Source of the DNA: Lucinisca nassula
Lineage: Eukaryota; Mollusca; Bivalvia; Lucinida; Lucinidae
DNA length: 64,000 nt
Reading direction: 5' to 3'
Assembly (NCBI GenBank): GCA_963580285.1
Contig: OY757023.1
Location: forward strand, 89,553,108-89,617,107
Below, piece by piece: positions 54,491 to 64,000 of the stretch. Positions within the stretch are counted from its first letter, which is position 1; each line of letters opens with the position of its first letter. The position numbers and the translations under genes were made by a program. Below the pieces are notes generated by a model. That model made no database searches, had not been told where the DNA came from, and saw only the letters and a list, made by a program, of their open reading frames with translations.

Positions 54491-55183
54491 ATGGGGGATA
54501 GATGGATTGGGTTCATCGCGATCATGATTTAGAGAAATGATATATATGTCCATGCAGTATTTCTTGTAGAAAATTGTATGTTTGTTCTTTTGCTGAAAAT
54601 AAGGTAGATAACCTCGCCATTTTCGTGAGACATACCTACTGCATGGTCATTTAAGGGCCTGATATGATTTGGCTCCTTTCTGGCCACCACTCAAATCCTC
54701 TTCAGTGTGTATCGTTTCACTTGCTAACAGGCTTAGTTAATTGAAACATACAGAAACAAATTGTTTCGTCTTCATGTATATTCAGAATAACTTGACTTTT
54801 GATGTGTCTGTATTGAGTTAATAAATTATGACGAAAATAGTAAGAGAAGTGTGATAAAAGTATATCCCTTCGAATGAAAAAGACAATAGAAAGTGCCCTT
54901 GGAAGCACCTAATTATATAGGTTTCAATTGGCGCATTAATATATCAGGTAGCACTGCTAACCATTTGTACACTAAGTGTGTCGTATCTAGTTACCCCACC
55001 CACTTGCATTATCATGGAGATATGCGACAAATGAAACATTACGGGATCAAAATGAAACAAGTACCAAATTATTCATTGGGTTCTAACTAAGGACATGAGT
55101 AACAACAACATATATTTATCTTTACTGTGAAAGGAGTTATGGCAATTTAAAGTATGTTCATGTATTGGTAACTGAATTTTTAT
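54491..55183. other. Unassigned, inside the inverted-repeat loop
   Basis: No convincing gene; the 65-codon frame at 54,893 has no motifs. Confidence 0.4.
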
Positions 55184-55587
55184 GCCGGCCTCGGTAGCTC
55201 AGTCGGATGCGCGTCTGACTGGTTATCAGGAGGAAGCGGGTTCGATACCTGCCGGGGTCGGCAACATTCTTTCGAGGAGATAGATCATGAAACTTTTTCT
55301 ATAGCCATTCTCTACCTTCCACTGATTCAAGAAGGGCAGTTGTAAATTTCTAGCGAAAGAATATGCACTGTACTGGCTAACCGCTTACGTATACGCATGC
55401 CCAGGAAAAATGTGGATAGGTAAACTGACCGACTCAAAAATGAGCAGGTCATTTTATCTAAACATAAGCGGTTAACTAGAATGGTGCACATTCTTGATCA
55501 GTCTCCACGAAAGAATGTTGCCGACCCCAGTAGGCATCGAACCCACGTCCAGTCAGACGCGCACCCGACTGAGCTACCGAGGCCGGC
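55184..55587. mobile_element. Foldback element with tRNA-like ends
   Basis: Left end 55,184-55,262 is tRNA-like (GGTAGCTCAGTCGG A box, GGTTCGATACC B box, GGT at the anticodon position). The right end (55,518-55,587) is the same in reverse complement with a few changes. Both continue inward through GCAACATTCTTTCG(A/T)GGAGA and TAACCGCTTA. Two inverted tRNA-derived SINEs or one foldback. Confidence 0.7.
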
Positions 55588-55590
55588 CTA

Positions 55591-55935
55591 GAGAGATAGG
55601 AGAGACAAAAAATAAAATAAAACAGAAAATACTCAGATACCTTCAATTCATTTTATAATTGTGTCTAAAACTTGTGTGTGCAGAGTGATCTTGATCCACA
55701 CTGTTTGCAAACATTATTCAAAACATTGTTGTGGGTACAGAATACACTGTTGCCTAATCCGAGGCGATTATATCGTGCAGCCACAACATATACTACTGAC
55801 AAGAAATAAGGAAGTTTATCCCAAATTATCTTTGGAACACATCCTAACAAGGGTTTGTTTTACAAAATCCTAAAAATATGTTGTGGGTCCATGTTAAGAG
55901 TAAATGAAAAGTATCACAATGTACACGAACGAACA
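55591..55935. other. Decayed H-family MITE and spacer
   Basis: TTGTTGTGGGTACAGAATAC...GCAGCCACAACATATAC (55,728-55,795) looks like a worn H-family hairpin; otherwise nothing. Confidence 0.4.
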
Positions 55936-55937
55936 CC

Positions 55938-56240
55938 CGGCCATAGGGGCTTGAAGAAATATATAGGCTGCATGATGCTTCCACGCAGAGCTGAATCCGG
56001 CCCGTACACTAGTACTGGTAAACCGCTTAGAGGATCTAAGCCTGTCCAGGAACCGCAGTACGAGGTGGACCGTCCATGCTAATAAACCCTATTGGTTTCA
56101 TTGGGCGACAGGGCTTGAGATATCATTTCATCTCAATGTCGGGTGAAAGTCCCACAAAATTGGAAGCAGCGTCTCCAAAATTATCTTTACAGTGTTGACG
56201 GGGACGTTAAACCTCAAATCAAACAAACGAACAAACAAAA
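55938..56240 (+). mobile_element. SINE-A copy, well preserved
   Basis: GGCCATAGGGGCTTGAAGAA to GTTGACGGGGACGTTAAACC and AAACAAACGAACAAAC. Confidence 0.85.
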
Positions 56241-56707
56241 CCAACGATTTAAGTATGAAAAAGGTAATTAAGAAAGCAAGGAAACATGACCAGTCAACAA
56301 ATGAGTCAGCCCGTTAACCATGTGCGAGTTGATCTTGTCTTCTAACAAGTTTAAACAAAATCATTAAATTTATCCATTTTTTGTAAAGTTATCAATTAGT
56401 ATGTCTTTGCTACTAACGATTTTGACCAGTCATAATATCACAGGCTTAAAGGTATAGTTTAAAACAAAATAAAATTTCTAATTGATTTTAATTAAAATCT
56501 TCTTTAAAATGTTCCTTCCACAAACATTACTGAAAACAAACCCAAAACAATAAATTGTCAATTTTAACTGGGCATTATATAAACCTGGCCAAATTGTCCT
56601 ACCCAATATTTTTTGCTCGCCAAATTGGCCTTGGCCGAATTGTCCTAGGTCAAATCGTTCCGGCCACATCGTCCTAGATTCATAGTGGGGTGGGGATGTA
56701 TTATATT
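56241..56707. other. Unassigned spacer
   Basis: Contains a short internal repetition of AAATTG(T/G)CCT(A/T)-type words (56,590-56,680), which produces a Gly/Gln/Phe-rich minus-strand ORF without meaning. Confidence 0.4.
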
Positions 56708-57368
56708 GCTAGAACTAGAGCATTGCACATGCCAAGACAAGGCACACACACTTTGAACGTTTCCTAAAGGTCACAACTGGTGCTTTAAACTATGTAGGAC
56801 TAATTATTAATATCGGAAAACCTAATCTGAGATGGAAATTTACTAGAGCTGCGACCATACAACTACCATTTTCCCCGGAAAATTTTGTGTCTTATCATAT
56901 GCGTTGTACCCATTTCCTTGCCCGTGAGCGTTGTATTGAAAATGGAACTAGGATTTCTCACTGTGGGCCTTCCAATTAACATTTTTCCTTAAATCGTATT
57001 TGAAACAGTCCGATTTATCATGTGTATGTCTACAACCAACAAAAACGTGCATGCCATCTTCCCAGAAGAGCGTTTCATGTAAAATAATGAAATTTCGTGG
57101 TTGAGTAGCTCCACTGCGTCCGGTTCTCCGTTTGACTGGCTGTAACTGTCGAATTCGGACCATCGAAGATAAATTTGTGAATAATATGTGTCTTCCGTGA
57201 AGCTAATGTGAGCAGCCGTATTGATTAGTAACCATAACACGAGACCCAGAACAACAACAAACCTGCACATGTGATGCCGATTCCGCCATTTTCTTGCTTA
57301 TCCTGATCGGAAAAATTTCCTTATCCTGTGTGTTTGTTCCTTACCCTGCGCGCTTGCCTTTACCAGTG
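56708..57368 (-). pseudogene. Secreted-protein pseudogene, copy 2 (inverted-repeat arm)
   Basis: ATG at 57,270 opens MCRFVVVLGLVLWLLINTAA, a good signal peptide (n-region, 15-residue hydrophobic core, AxA-like cleavage), then HISFTEDTYYSQIYLRWSEF, SQSNGEPDAVELLNHEISLF and YMKRSSG. As in copy 1 the frame must change near 57,075, continuing EDGMHVFVGCRHTHDKSDCF, KYDLRKNVNWKAHSEKS, stop, then YNAYDKTQNFPGKMVVVWS. The TAG after SEKS is private to this copy. Family unknown. Confidence 0.6.
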
Positions 57369-57379
57369 TGAGTACTGTC

Positions 57380-57850
57380 AGTGCTTTGATTTCTACATGT
57401 GACTGATGCGCAATTAACAGAAGAAAAAAAACTTTAATTATTGATTTTTTTGACTAGCGAAAATATATTGATTTCCGTGAAAAATCCTTTTCTTTTTTTT
57501 TTTCGGGTACTTCACGTACATGCTTAATTGGCAATTGTTGCTAAATACTGCCAATCATGCCGGTTGTGGGAATAATACTTAAAACCCTTAGGTACTTTTT
57601 CTGACCAGAGTCTACGTTGTGCGAAAGATCCAATGCTTCTTCATGCAGCAAGAGAAGTCTAGGATGCGCACGCTGATGTGATTCTTTGCTGGGCACACGT
57701 GAATTGTAGGGGGTGCTGTGCCCTGGTTCATTTATTATTTTCAAGGGGTAAATTGCATGTAATTACACACCGTAAAATAATGATTCGAGCCCAGATTTTA
57801 TAGACAACCCTTTTACCCAACACGCTGACCTCACCGCGATAAAATCAAAA
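57380..57850. other. Unassigned spacer
   Basis: No gene or clear repeat; poly-T and A/T runs. Confidence 0.35.
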
Positions 57851-57851
57851 T

Positions 57852-58264
57852 ACAGTGAAATTCGCTATTAAGACCATCTAAAATTAACCTTATCTTGCTG
57901 ATAATTCATTTAAGCCACACCCATTTCTGTCTATCAACCAATCAAATTACTTGATGTAATTTATTGCTTCAAATTCATAAACTGAATGCCAAACAGTGTA
58001 GATCCTGATCAGATGGCTTCTTCAGTAGCCATCTGATCTGGATCTACATTGTTTGCAAAGATAGGGGTTGTCGTGAACAGCAAGATAAGGGTTTAGACTA
58101 ATTATGCTTTGAAAAGCTTATTTAGAAGGGTGATGTTATTCCTTTTTTGTGTTTTCTGCACACAATGTCCTCTGGTCAGGGACCACCTTTGGGACTTCAA
58201 AAGTGGCCTTTAGGACCACTTTTGAACAGACCCAAAGGTGGTCTTACTATAGGAATTTTTCTGT
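57852..58264. mobile_element. Hairpin MITE family M carrying a family-T MITE
   Basis: Ends TACAGTGAAATTCGCTATTA and GGAATTTTTCTGTA, with hairpin GACCACCTTTGGGACTTC / GAACAGACCCAAAGGTGGTC. A family-T MITE (57,889-58,096; ends CCTTATCTTGCTG / CAGCAAGATAAGGG) sits at AAAATTAA. The same spot is empty in the 41.7-kb copy (AAAATTAAGG). Confidence 0.7.
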
Positions 58265-59150
58265 AGAAGTGAAGGCAATGATAAGGAATTTACACTGTCC
58301 ATCAGAGACACCAAAGGGTAAGAAAAGACGAGCATGAAATAACTGGATCCTAATGAAAACATCACAGGTGTAAGGCCTTTCCCTCAAAATGGCCAAACGG
58401 CTATACAAAATAAAAAAGATATACGCAAAGAACAAGCTGTAACAAAAATAAACTGCGGCAGATTTGTTTGATTTGAGGTTAAACGTCCCCGTATACACTG
58501 TGAAGGTCATTTTGGAGACGTTGCTTCCAATTTTGTGGGACTTTTACCCGACATTGAGATGAAATGACATCTCAAGCCCTGTCGCCCAATGAAACCAATA
58601 GGGTTCATTTTGGAGACGTTGCTTCCAATTTTGTGGGACTTTTACCCGACATTGAGATGAAATGACATCTCAAGCCCTGTCGCCAAATGAAACCAATAGG
58701 GTTAATAAGCATGGACGGTCCGACTCATGCCCACCTCTTTGCCTGGACAGGCTTAGAGCCTCTAAGCGGTTTACCAGTACTCGTGTGCGGGTCGGATATA
58801 GCTCTGCGGGGAAGCATCAAGCAGCCCATATATTTCTTCAAGCCCCGATGGGCGGGGGCCGTAAAACTGCGGCAGAAGAACCGTCTTTGAACGGTCAGTA
58901 AAAAAAGTATCTGACCGGCGTGGATGGGTTTGTGGTGGTGTGTGTGTGTGAGGGGGGGGGGGGGGGGGGGGGGGCTAAAATCAATTTTATATGGCCATAC
59001 TTCTGTTGCGGTTTAGACAGATAATTTGTTCAGTTCGCATGAAGGCATTCTAGCTCATCAGTACTACATCTCCGAGAACATAGAAATCGAACGACTACAG
59101 AGATGAAACAACGATGATGCTCGACAGCGTGAAAAAACTGAAATGCTGGA
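58265..59150 (-). mobile_element. PLE 3'UTR fragment split by a SINE
   Basis: 58,265-58,462 and 58,877-59,150 together match the PLE 3'UTR in reverse complement (ACCGTCTTTGAACGGTCAGT, ATAATTTGTTCAGTTCGCAT), with a G24-type run at 58,951-58,974. No RT attached. Confidence 0.7.
58463..58864 (-). mobile_element. SINE-A with 12-bp target duplication and internal duplication
   Basis: Flanked by AACTGCGGCAGA at 58,451-58,462 and 58,865-58,876. A 98-bp segment (58,508-58,605) is repeated in tandem at 58,606-58,703 with one or two differences. Confidence 0.85.
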
Positions 59151-59285
59151 GGCGGTTCTTACGAGTACCCACAAGCTATATTTTGGAGCAGAAATAAGAT
59201 AAATAAGGTTTACCCCTCCAAACCCCAGTTTTAGCTATGTAAAAGTTGGGTTCAAACGGGTCAAAATTATATAGGCGTGTTTTCG
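59150..59285. mobile_element. Half of an H-family hairpin MITE
   Basis: GGCGGTTCTTACGAGTACCC, CAGAAATAAGATAAATAAGG and CCCCAGTTTTAG terminal block; first half lost at the PLE junction. Confidence 0.65.
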
Positions 59286-59530
59286 TGAGGTTTTACATCC
59301 CCTTCAACACTATTTAGTTAATTCTAGAGACTTTGCTTCCTTGCTTCCGCTTTTGTGGGACTTTAACTCGACAATGAGGTGAAATGACATCTGAAGCCCA
59401 ACCGCTCAAAGAAAAAAAAAACACTAGGGTTTAAGAGGCGGTCCAACTCGCACCGATTTTCCTGAACAGGTATAGACTTCCTTAGCGGTTTACAGCCTAA
59501 TCTATTTCTCAAAGCTCCGATGGGCGAGAC
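59283..59530 (-). mobile_element. SINE-A copy, old
   Basis: GTGAGGTTTTACATCCCCTT to CTCAAAGCTCCGATGGGCG; many indels. Confidence 0.65.
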
Positions 59531-59574
59531 GTCGTTTTGAAGATGCAGGTGAATTTTGAAACATCAGAACACGC

Positions 59575-59840
59575 CTATATAATTTTTACCCCCTCATACC
59601 CCACTTTAAATAGTAAAACTGGGGTTTAAGGCGGTATACATTATTTTTTCTTCTTTCTGCTCTAAAACATAGATTGGGGTACTCGATAGAACCGCCTCAA
59701 CGAGGCGGTTCTATCAAGTACCCGCAGTCTATGTTTTGAGCAGAAATAAGAAAAATATCACAATTTTTCATCTTCAAATTTCTAATTTTTGGCCAAAAAA
59801 CTGGCAATGTATTTGTATAAGCGTGTTTTTTTAATGTGTA
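59575..59840. mobile_element. Hairpin MITE family H
   Basis: Perfect TAGAACCGCCTCAACGAGGC palindrome with full flanks (ACCCCACTTTAAATAGTAAA, TATAAGCGTGTTTTTTTAAT). Confidence 0.85.
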
Positions 59841-59883
59841 CACATCTTGCTGTGGCACTTTGGAATCACCTCGAGATAGTAAC

Positions 59884-60292
59884 CCTTTTTGTACCAAATG
59901 GAATCTTCCTTCTTATATATATGCCAGGAGTCCATTCCAAAATTATGGGATGTCTGGTTGTGTTTTCTTCAAAATTTATTTGGAAAATGGCTTAACATTT
60001 TGCAAACAGTGTAGGCCCTGATCAGATGCCGCGTTCTGCGAGTTTTCCGGTACAAAAAGGGTTAACCCATTCAGTACCAGAAACCCCTTAAGGGGTACCT
60101 TGGCAAACTGTGCAGGCCCAGATCAGACGCCGCAGAACGCAGCGTCTGATCAGGGCCTACACTGTTTGCAAAAATCTCATCCATTTTCCAAACAAATTTT
60201 GAAAAAATAAACACAACCAGACACTCCTAAATTTTGAAATGGACTCCTGCTATATACAAGGAGGAAGATTCCATTTGGTACAAAAAGGGTTA
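59884..60292. mobile_element. Two family-P TTAA MITEs back to back
   Basis: Copy 1 (59,884-60,060) starts CCCTTTTTGTACCAAATGG; copy 2 (60,065-60,286) runs in the other orientation, ending CCAAATGG...CAAAAAGGG. They share the central GGGTTAACCC. Copy 1 has lost the 3' half of its hairpin. Confidence 0.75.
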
Positions 60293-60353
60293 AACACCTA
60301 CACCAAACTGTATATAACTGAATGAAAGCTGACAAGGTTGCCCAGGTCTAAAG

Positions 60354-60620
60354 CCCAGCAGGCACACAATGTTGACCTAACGTTGAACCAATGTTGTATC
60401 AACATTCAGTAACTTTGAATGCTAACAAGGATGTTAATCCTGAAGGCAGACAATTGTGTCCAAAAATAAAGTAAAATTCCACTTTTAAGAACATTTAAAA
60501 TAAAAACTAAATCTGCTTTTAAAAGCAATTGATTAGATTTCAGTTATTCTTTCTACACTTTATGATAAGAGAACACATTTGGAGCTGTTCAAAAGTGGTC
60601 TTTAAGACCCCGCCTCCCTC
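60354..60620. mobile_element. MITE remnants
   Basis: CCCAGCAGGCACACAATGTT (left end of the 39.5-kb MITE type) and a half family-M hairpin (GGAGCTGTTCAAAAGTGGTC, 60,580-60,607). Confidence 0.5.
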
Positions 60621-60694
60621 CACCATATTATTTGCCTCCTTTCCGCAAACCTCATTTTGTATACGAACTACTGGATTTTAACATCAGAAAAGTT

Positions 60695-60930
60695 TGACCC
60701 CCTTGACGGTAAAACTACGGTTAACCGGGGTAAACCTTATTTTTCTTACTTCTGCTCTAAAATATAGATTGTGGGTACTCGATGAGGCGGTTCTAACGTG
60801 TACCCACAATCTATATTTTGAACAGAAACAAGAAAAATATCACAATTTTTCGTCAAAATGTCGCAGTTTAGGTGGTTAAATTTACAATGTACAAATGTAT
60901 CTGTATGTATGTGTGTTTTCGTAATATGTC
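60695..60930. mobile_element. Hairpin MITE family H
   Basis: TATAGATTGTGGGTACTCGA, GAGGCGGTTCTAACGTG and tail to ATGTGTGTTTTCGTAATATG. Confidence 0.75.
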
Positions 60931-60984
60931 CCACATGCCTATATTATACGTAGTTAATTTAATCGTCGAAAAAAACGAAAATTT

Positions 60985-62160
60985 TGAGAGGAAAAATTGT
61001 GATATTTTTCTTACTTCTGCTCAAAATATAGATTGTGGGTGCTCGTTAGATGAGGCAGTTCTAACGAGTACCCACACTCTATATTTTAGAGCTGAAATAA
61101 GAAAAATAAGCTTTACCCCTGCAGATCCCAGTTTAAATTAATTTCGCAATTAATTCGATTTCTAGAGTGTGTAGTCATGTAACTGACTTCAACACTCGTA
61201 ATAAATTATTAACGGCTAAACGTCTTAATCAGGGTTATCGGCACCATAGCCTACGCAAAGCCTTTTCGAAATTCTATAGATGCCATTCTGATTTTATTTC
61301 AAAATTCAGTATTGGACTTAAATCTCTTCTGCAACAAGGTCTATCGGAACCCGAATTTTATAGTGACTTAGTATATAAATTCAGAAAAATATATAACCGC
61401 AATGACTTCAGCACCCAATTTCGTAAAATTATTCTTCGATATAGAAAGATTGGGTACAACATGGATGTTATACGACAGACTGCATGCATGGTAGTTAACC
61501 CAATCACGGTTGGCAACTTTGCTACCCTCTTTAATTGCACGCCGGTGGGCCAGGCCTCAGATTCTATGACGGTTCCAACGTAATGGCTTATTGAGAATTA
61601 GAGAGATCTAATTCAAGGTAATGTTGGTTGGTGCCTGATGATCTGTCTCTGGTCGGGCCCATCGGAGTCTGTTTGTTTTCTTTTGCTCCAGCATTTCAGT
61701 GGTTTCTTGCTGTCGAGTCCTCACCGTTGTCTCACCTCTGTGGTTATTTGATTATTTGTGTTCACGGAGATGTTGCACTGATGAGTTAGGAGGCCTTCAT
61801 GCGGACTGAACGAATTATTTGTCTAAATCGCGACGGAAGTAAGGTAAGGGCGAGGATTGTGGCCACGTAAAATCTTTCCACTGACCGTTCCAATGCAGTT
61901 CTTCTGTGGCCGTTTATTTATGTTGTTGTTTGTTACTTACTGTGTTTATCACTTGTGTCTTTTTATTTTGGATGGCCATATGGCCATTTTGTGGGAAAGT
62001 AACTTCCTTATGGCCTTCCTTTGTTTAGGTTTTGGTGTCTTTGATGGGTGGAGTAAGTTAATTGTATCAATTCCTGATCTTTGTTTTACTTCTACTTTAC
62101 TATATAAAAGTGGGGTTCAAGTGGGTCACAGGCGTGTTTTCGTGATGTGCCAGACAATAT
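60985..62160. mobile_element. H-family MITE split by a PLE
   Basis: The MITE reads CATCTATATTTTAG...CCCAGTTTAAAT up to 61,142 and resumes at 62,100 with ACTATATAAAAGTGGGGTTC; the PLE lies in its terminal ACCCCAGTTTTACTATATA block. Confidence 0.7.
61143..62099 (+). mobile_element. PLE-5: recent 5'-truncated copy
   Basis: Starts inside RT at SQLIRF, open through VIRQTACMVVNPITVGNFATL to a stop at ~61,581, then 3'UTR with the terminal unit (61,877-62,099, missing ~30 bp near 62,030). RT part is very close to PLE-1. Confidence 0.8.
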
Positions 62161-62214
62161 AAGGATTAAAGCAAAATGAAACATTTTGAAAGTCATCACA
62201 AAAACATGACCCCC

Positions 62215-62404
62215 TTAACCCTTTTTGTACCAAATGGAATCTTCCTCCTCCTTATTATATAGCAGCAGTTCATTTCAAACTTTAGGGGTGACAGGTTGTG
62301 TTTTCCTCAAATGAGTGAACTTTGAGCGTTCTGCGGCGTCTGATCTGAGCCTGCACTGTTTGCCAGGGTACCAGTTTGGGGTTTCTGGTACTAAATGGGG
62401 TTAA
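62215..62404. mobile_element. Family-P TTAA MITE
   Basis: TTAA at 62,215-62,218 and 62,401-62,404. CCCTTTTTGTACCAAATGG and CTGGTACTAAATGGGG ends; the core hairpin is partly deleted. Confidence 0.75.
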
Positions 62405-62409
62405 AGTCC

Positions 62410-63215
62410 ACTTTTATACAGTAAAACTGTGGTTCACATAAGTATACATTATTTTTCATATTTCTGCTAAATATAGAATATGGGAAAGATCTATTCGTTA
62501 GAACAGCCTCATCGAGGCAGTTCTATCGAGTTTCACAAACTATGTTTTGAGCAAAAATATGAAAAATATCAGAAATGTTTAGTATTATGCAGTATTATGG
62601 GATGCACACCACTCTCATTCCTTATACGTGACATAACGGAATATACTCCTTTCTTACACGTGACATGATGAGATGAGTATCAGAGACATAGTCCCTACGA
62701 CTCTAACCTATACAAACACATTGTAAACCTTAACGCCAAAGAAACGAAAATTTTAAGATGACAAATTGTTATAATTTTCTTTTTTCTGCTCAAAATATAG
62801 ATTGTGGGTACTCGTTAGAACCGCCTCATCGAGTCGGTTCTACCGAGTACCTACAATCTATATTTTAGAGCAGAAATAAAAAATAAAAAATAAGGTTTAC
62901 CCCCACTATAAACCCCAGTTTTAGTATATAAAAGTGGGGTTCAATGGGGTCAGGATTATATAGGCCTGTTTTCGTGAAGGGAAGCACACCACGTGACATG
63001 ATGGGATGAGTATCTGAGACATAGTCCCTAAACTCTAACCTATACAAACACATTGTAAACTTTAACGCCGAAGAAACGAAAATTTTAAGATGACAAATTG
63101 TGATATTTTTCTTTTTTCTGCTCAAACATATAGATTGTTGGTACTCGTTAGAACCGCCTCATCGAGGCGGTTCTACTGAGTACCTACAATCTATATTTTA
63201 GATCAGAAATAAAAA
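62410..63215. mobile_element. Three H-family hairpin MITEs
   Basis: Hairpins at 62,493-62,530, 62,800-62,850 and 63,133-63,185 (TAGAACCGCCTCATCGAGGC and variants), each with the family flanks. The last two also share a ~150-bp lead (ATCTGAGACATAGTCCCTA...AACGAAAATTTTAAGATGAC), so they duplicated together. Confidence 0.8.
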
Positions 63216-64000
63216 AAACTAGATCAGCAGTCGATGGTATACCATCGCAAACACCCGTTTTTTTCTATGAATAACACTAATGACTATGTATTAACTAGCC
63301 AAAACTACATGTAAGTTAAAAAAAAGTTGCAAAGTACATTCTAACGGATAAGCAACGTTTCAGAAGTGTAGCTCTTATAGTTTAGAAGATATGGCAAAGT
63401 CATAATTTTTTACCTTAGATCTTTGGGTTATGTTGAGGTCGACCTAAAGTATCCCAATTTATTCTATATTCCAACAGCCATCCAAAAACCAAGTTTCAGA
63501 AGTGTGACTCCAATAGTTTAGAAGATATGGCAAAGTCATACTTTTTGACCTTTGGCTTTGGGGTCGAGGTCACACCAAACGTAGCCCAACATATTCTATA
63601 TTCCAAGGGCCATCCAATAACCAAAGTTTCAGAAGTGTAACTCTAATAGTTTAGCAGATATGGCAAAATCATACTTTTTGACCTTTGACCATGGGGTCAA
63701 GGTCACACCAAAAGTAACCTGGCATATTCTATATTCCAAGGACCATCCAATAAGCAAAGTTTCAGTAGTGTAACTCCAATAGTTTAGGAGATATGGCAAA
63801 TCATAATTTTTGACCTTTGACCTTGGGGTCATGTTGAGGTCAAGGTCACAAAAAGTTGCCCACTGCCATCTACATTCCATGTACTATCCGCATGCAAAGT
63901 TTCAAAAGTGTAACTTGAGTGGTTGCAGAGGAGATCCATTTACAAGAAACGTGACGGACGGACGTACCGACGGACGGACGGACGGACGGACGGACGGACT
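63216..64000 (-). repeat. Tandem array D with (ACGG)n end
   Basis: About four units of ~135 bp; GTTTCAGAAGTGTAACTC-like landmarks near 63,357, 63,491, 63,627, 63,762 and 63,900, each with TTTTTGACCTTTG and GGGGTCAAGGTCAC. Ends in GACGGACGGACGG running off the window. Same plan as arrays A and C in the opposite orientation. Confidence 0.8.

Noticed and set aside
54893..55090. Small ORF between the inverted pseudogene copies as a gene
   Set aside because: No motif, no splice or regulatory context, length near random expectation.

Overview
The window reads as repeat-rich intergenic or intronic DNA from an animal, most likely a marine bivalve mollusc. This rests on the repeat types: Penelope-like elements (PLEs), CR1/L2-like LINEs, tRNA-derived SINEs, hairpin MITEs, and (CCGT)n-headed elements with ~135-170 bp tandem units. 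There is no prokaryotic or viral gene organisation. I see one convincing host protein-coding exon (a claudin/PMP22-like first exon at 40,583-40,883 with a clean splice donor) and one decayed secreted-protein gene present as two inverted copies (53.8 and 57.3 kb). Almost everything else is mobile DNA, much of it nested.

Layout. 1-3.2 kb: two tandem arrays. 3.2-10.4 kb: a minus-strand LINE (LINE-3; ORF1 plus ORF2 endonuclease) split by a 4.5-kb rearranged PLE and, inside ORF1, by a small element carrying two hammerhead-ribozyme modules. 10.5-11.5 kb: truncated PLE. 11.6-19.1 kb: plus-strand LINE-1 (2A-like peptide, endonuclease, reverse transcriptase), split by a second PLE. 19.3-26.2 kb: minus-strand LINE-2 cut by MITEs and by a 5.3-kb head-to-tail dimer of a 2.66-kb TIR element. 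26.7-29.8 kb: SINE and a third PLE, itself hit by a SINE. 30-42 kb: SINEs, hairpin MITEs, TTAA-type MITEs, palindromes and the host exon. 42.4-46.7 kb: large ~166-bp tandem array. 46.7-63.2 kb: further SINEs, MITEs, PLE fragments and the inverted pseudogene pair. 63.2-64 kb: a fourth tandem array running off the end.

Best find. On the minus strand at 5,308-5,353 every conserved hammerhead element is present: CUGAUGA, a 4-bp stem II, GAAA, a short stem III, a GUA cleavage triplet and a perfect 6-bp stem I. Two more copies of the same ~105-bp module lie in direct repeat at 9.3 and 9.7 kb, 354 nt from cleavage site to cleavage site. That resembles a retrozyme (a hammerhead-bearing non-autonomous element thought to be mobilised by PLE machinery), and the first module sits inside a PLE.

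How the parts relate. PLE and LINE reverse transcriptases are the plausible sources of mobility for the hammerhead elements and SINEs. Several insertions keep target-site duplications or can be compared with an empty site, so relative ages can be read from the nesting. All PLE and LINE copies here look defective.
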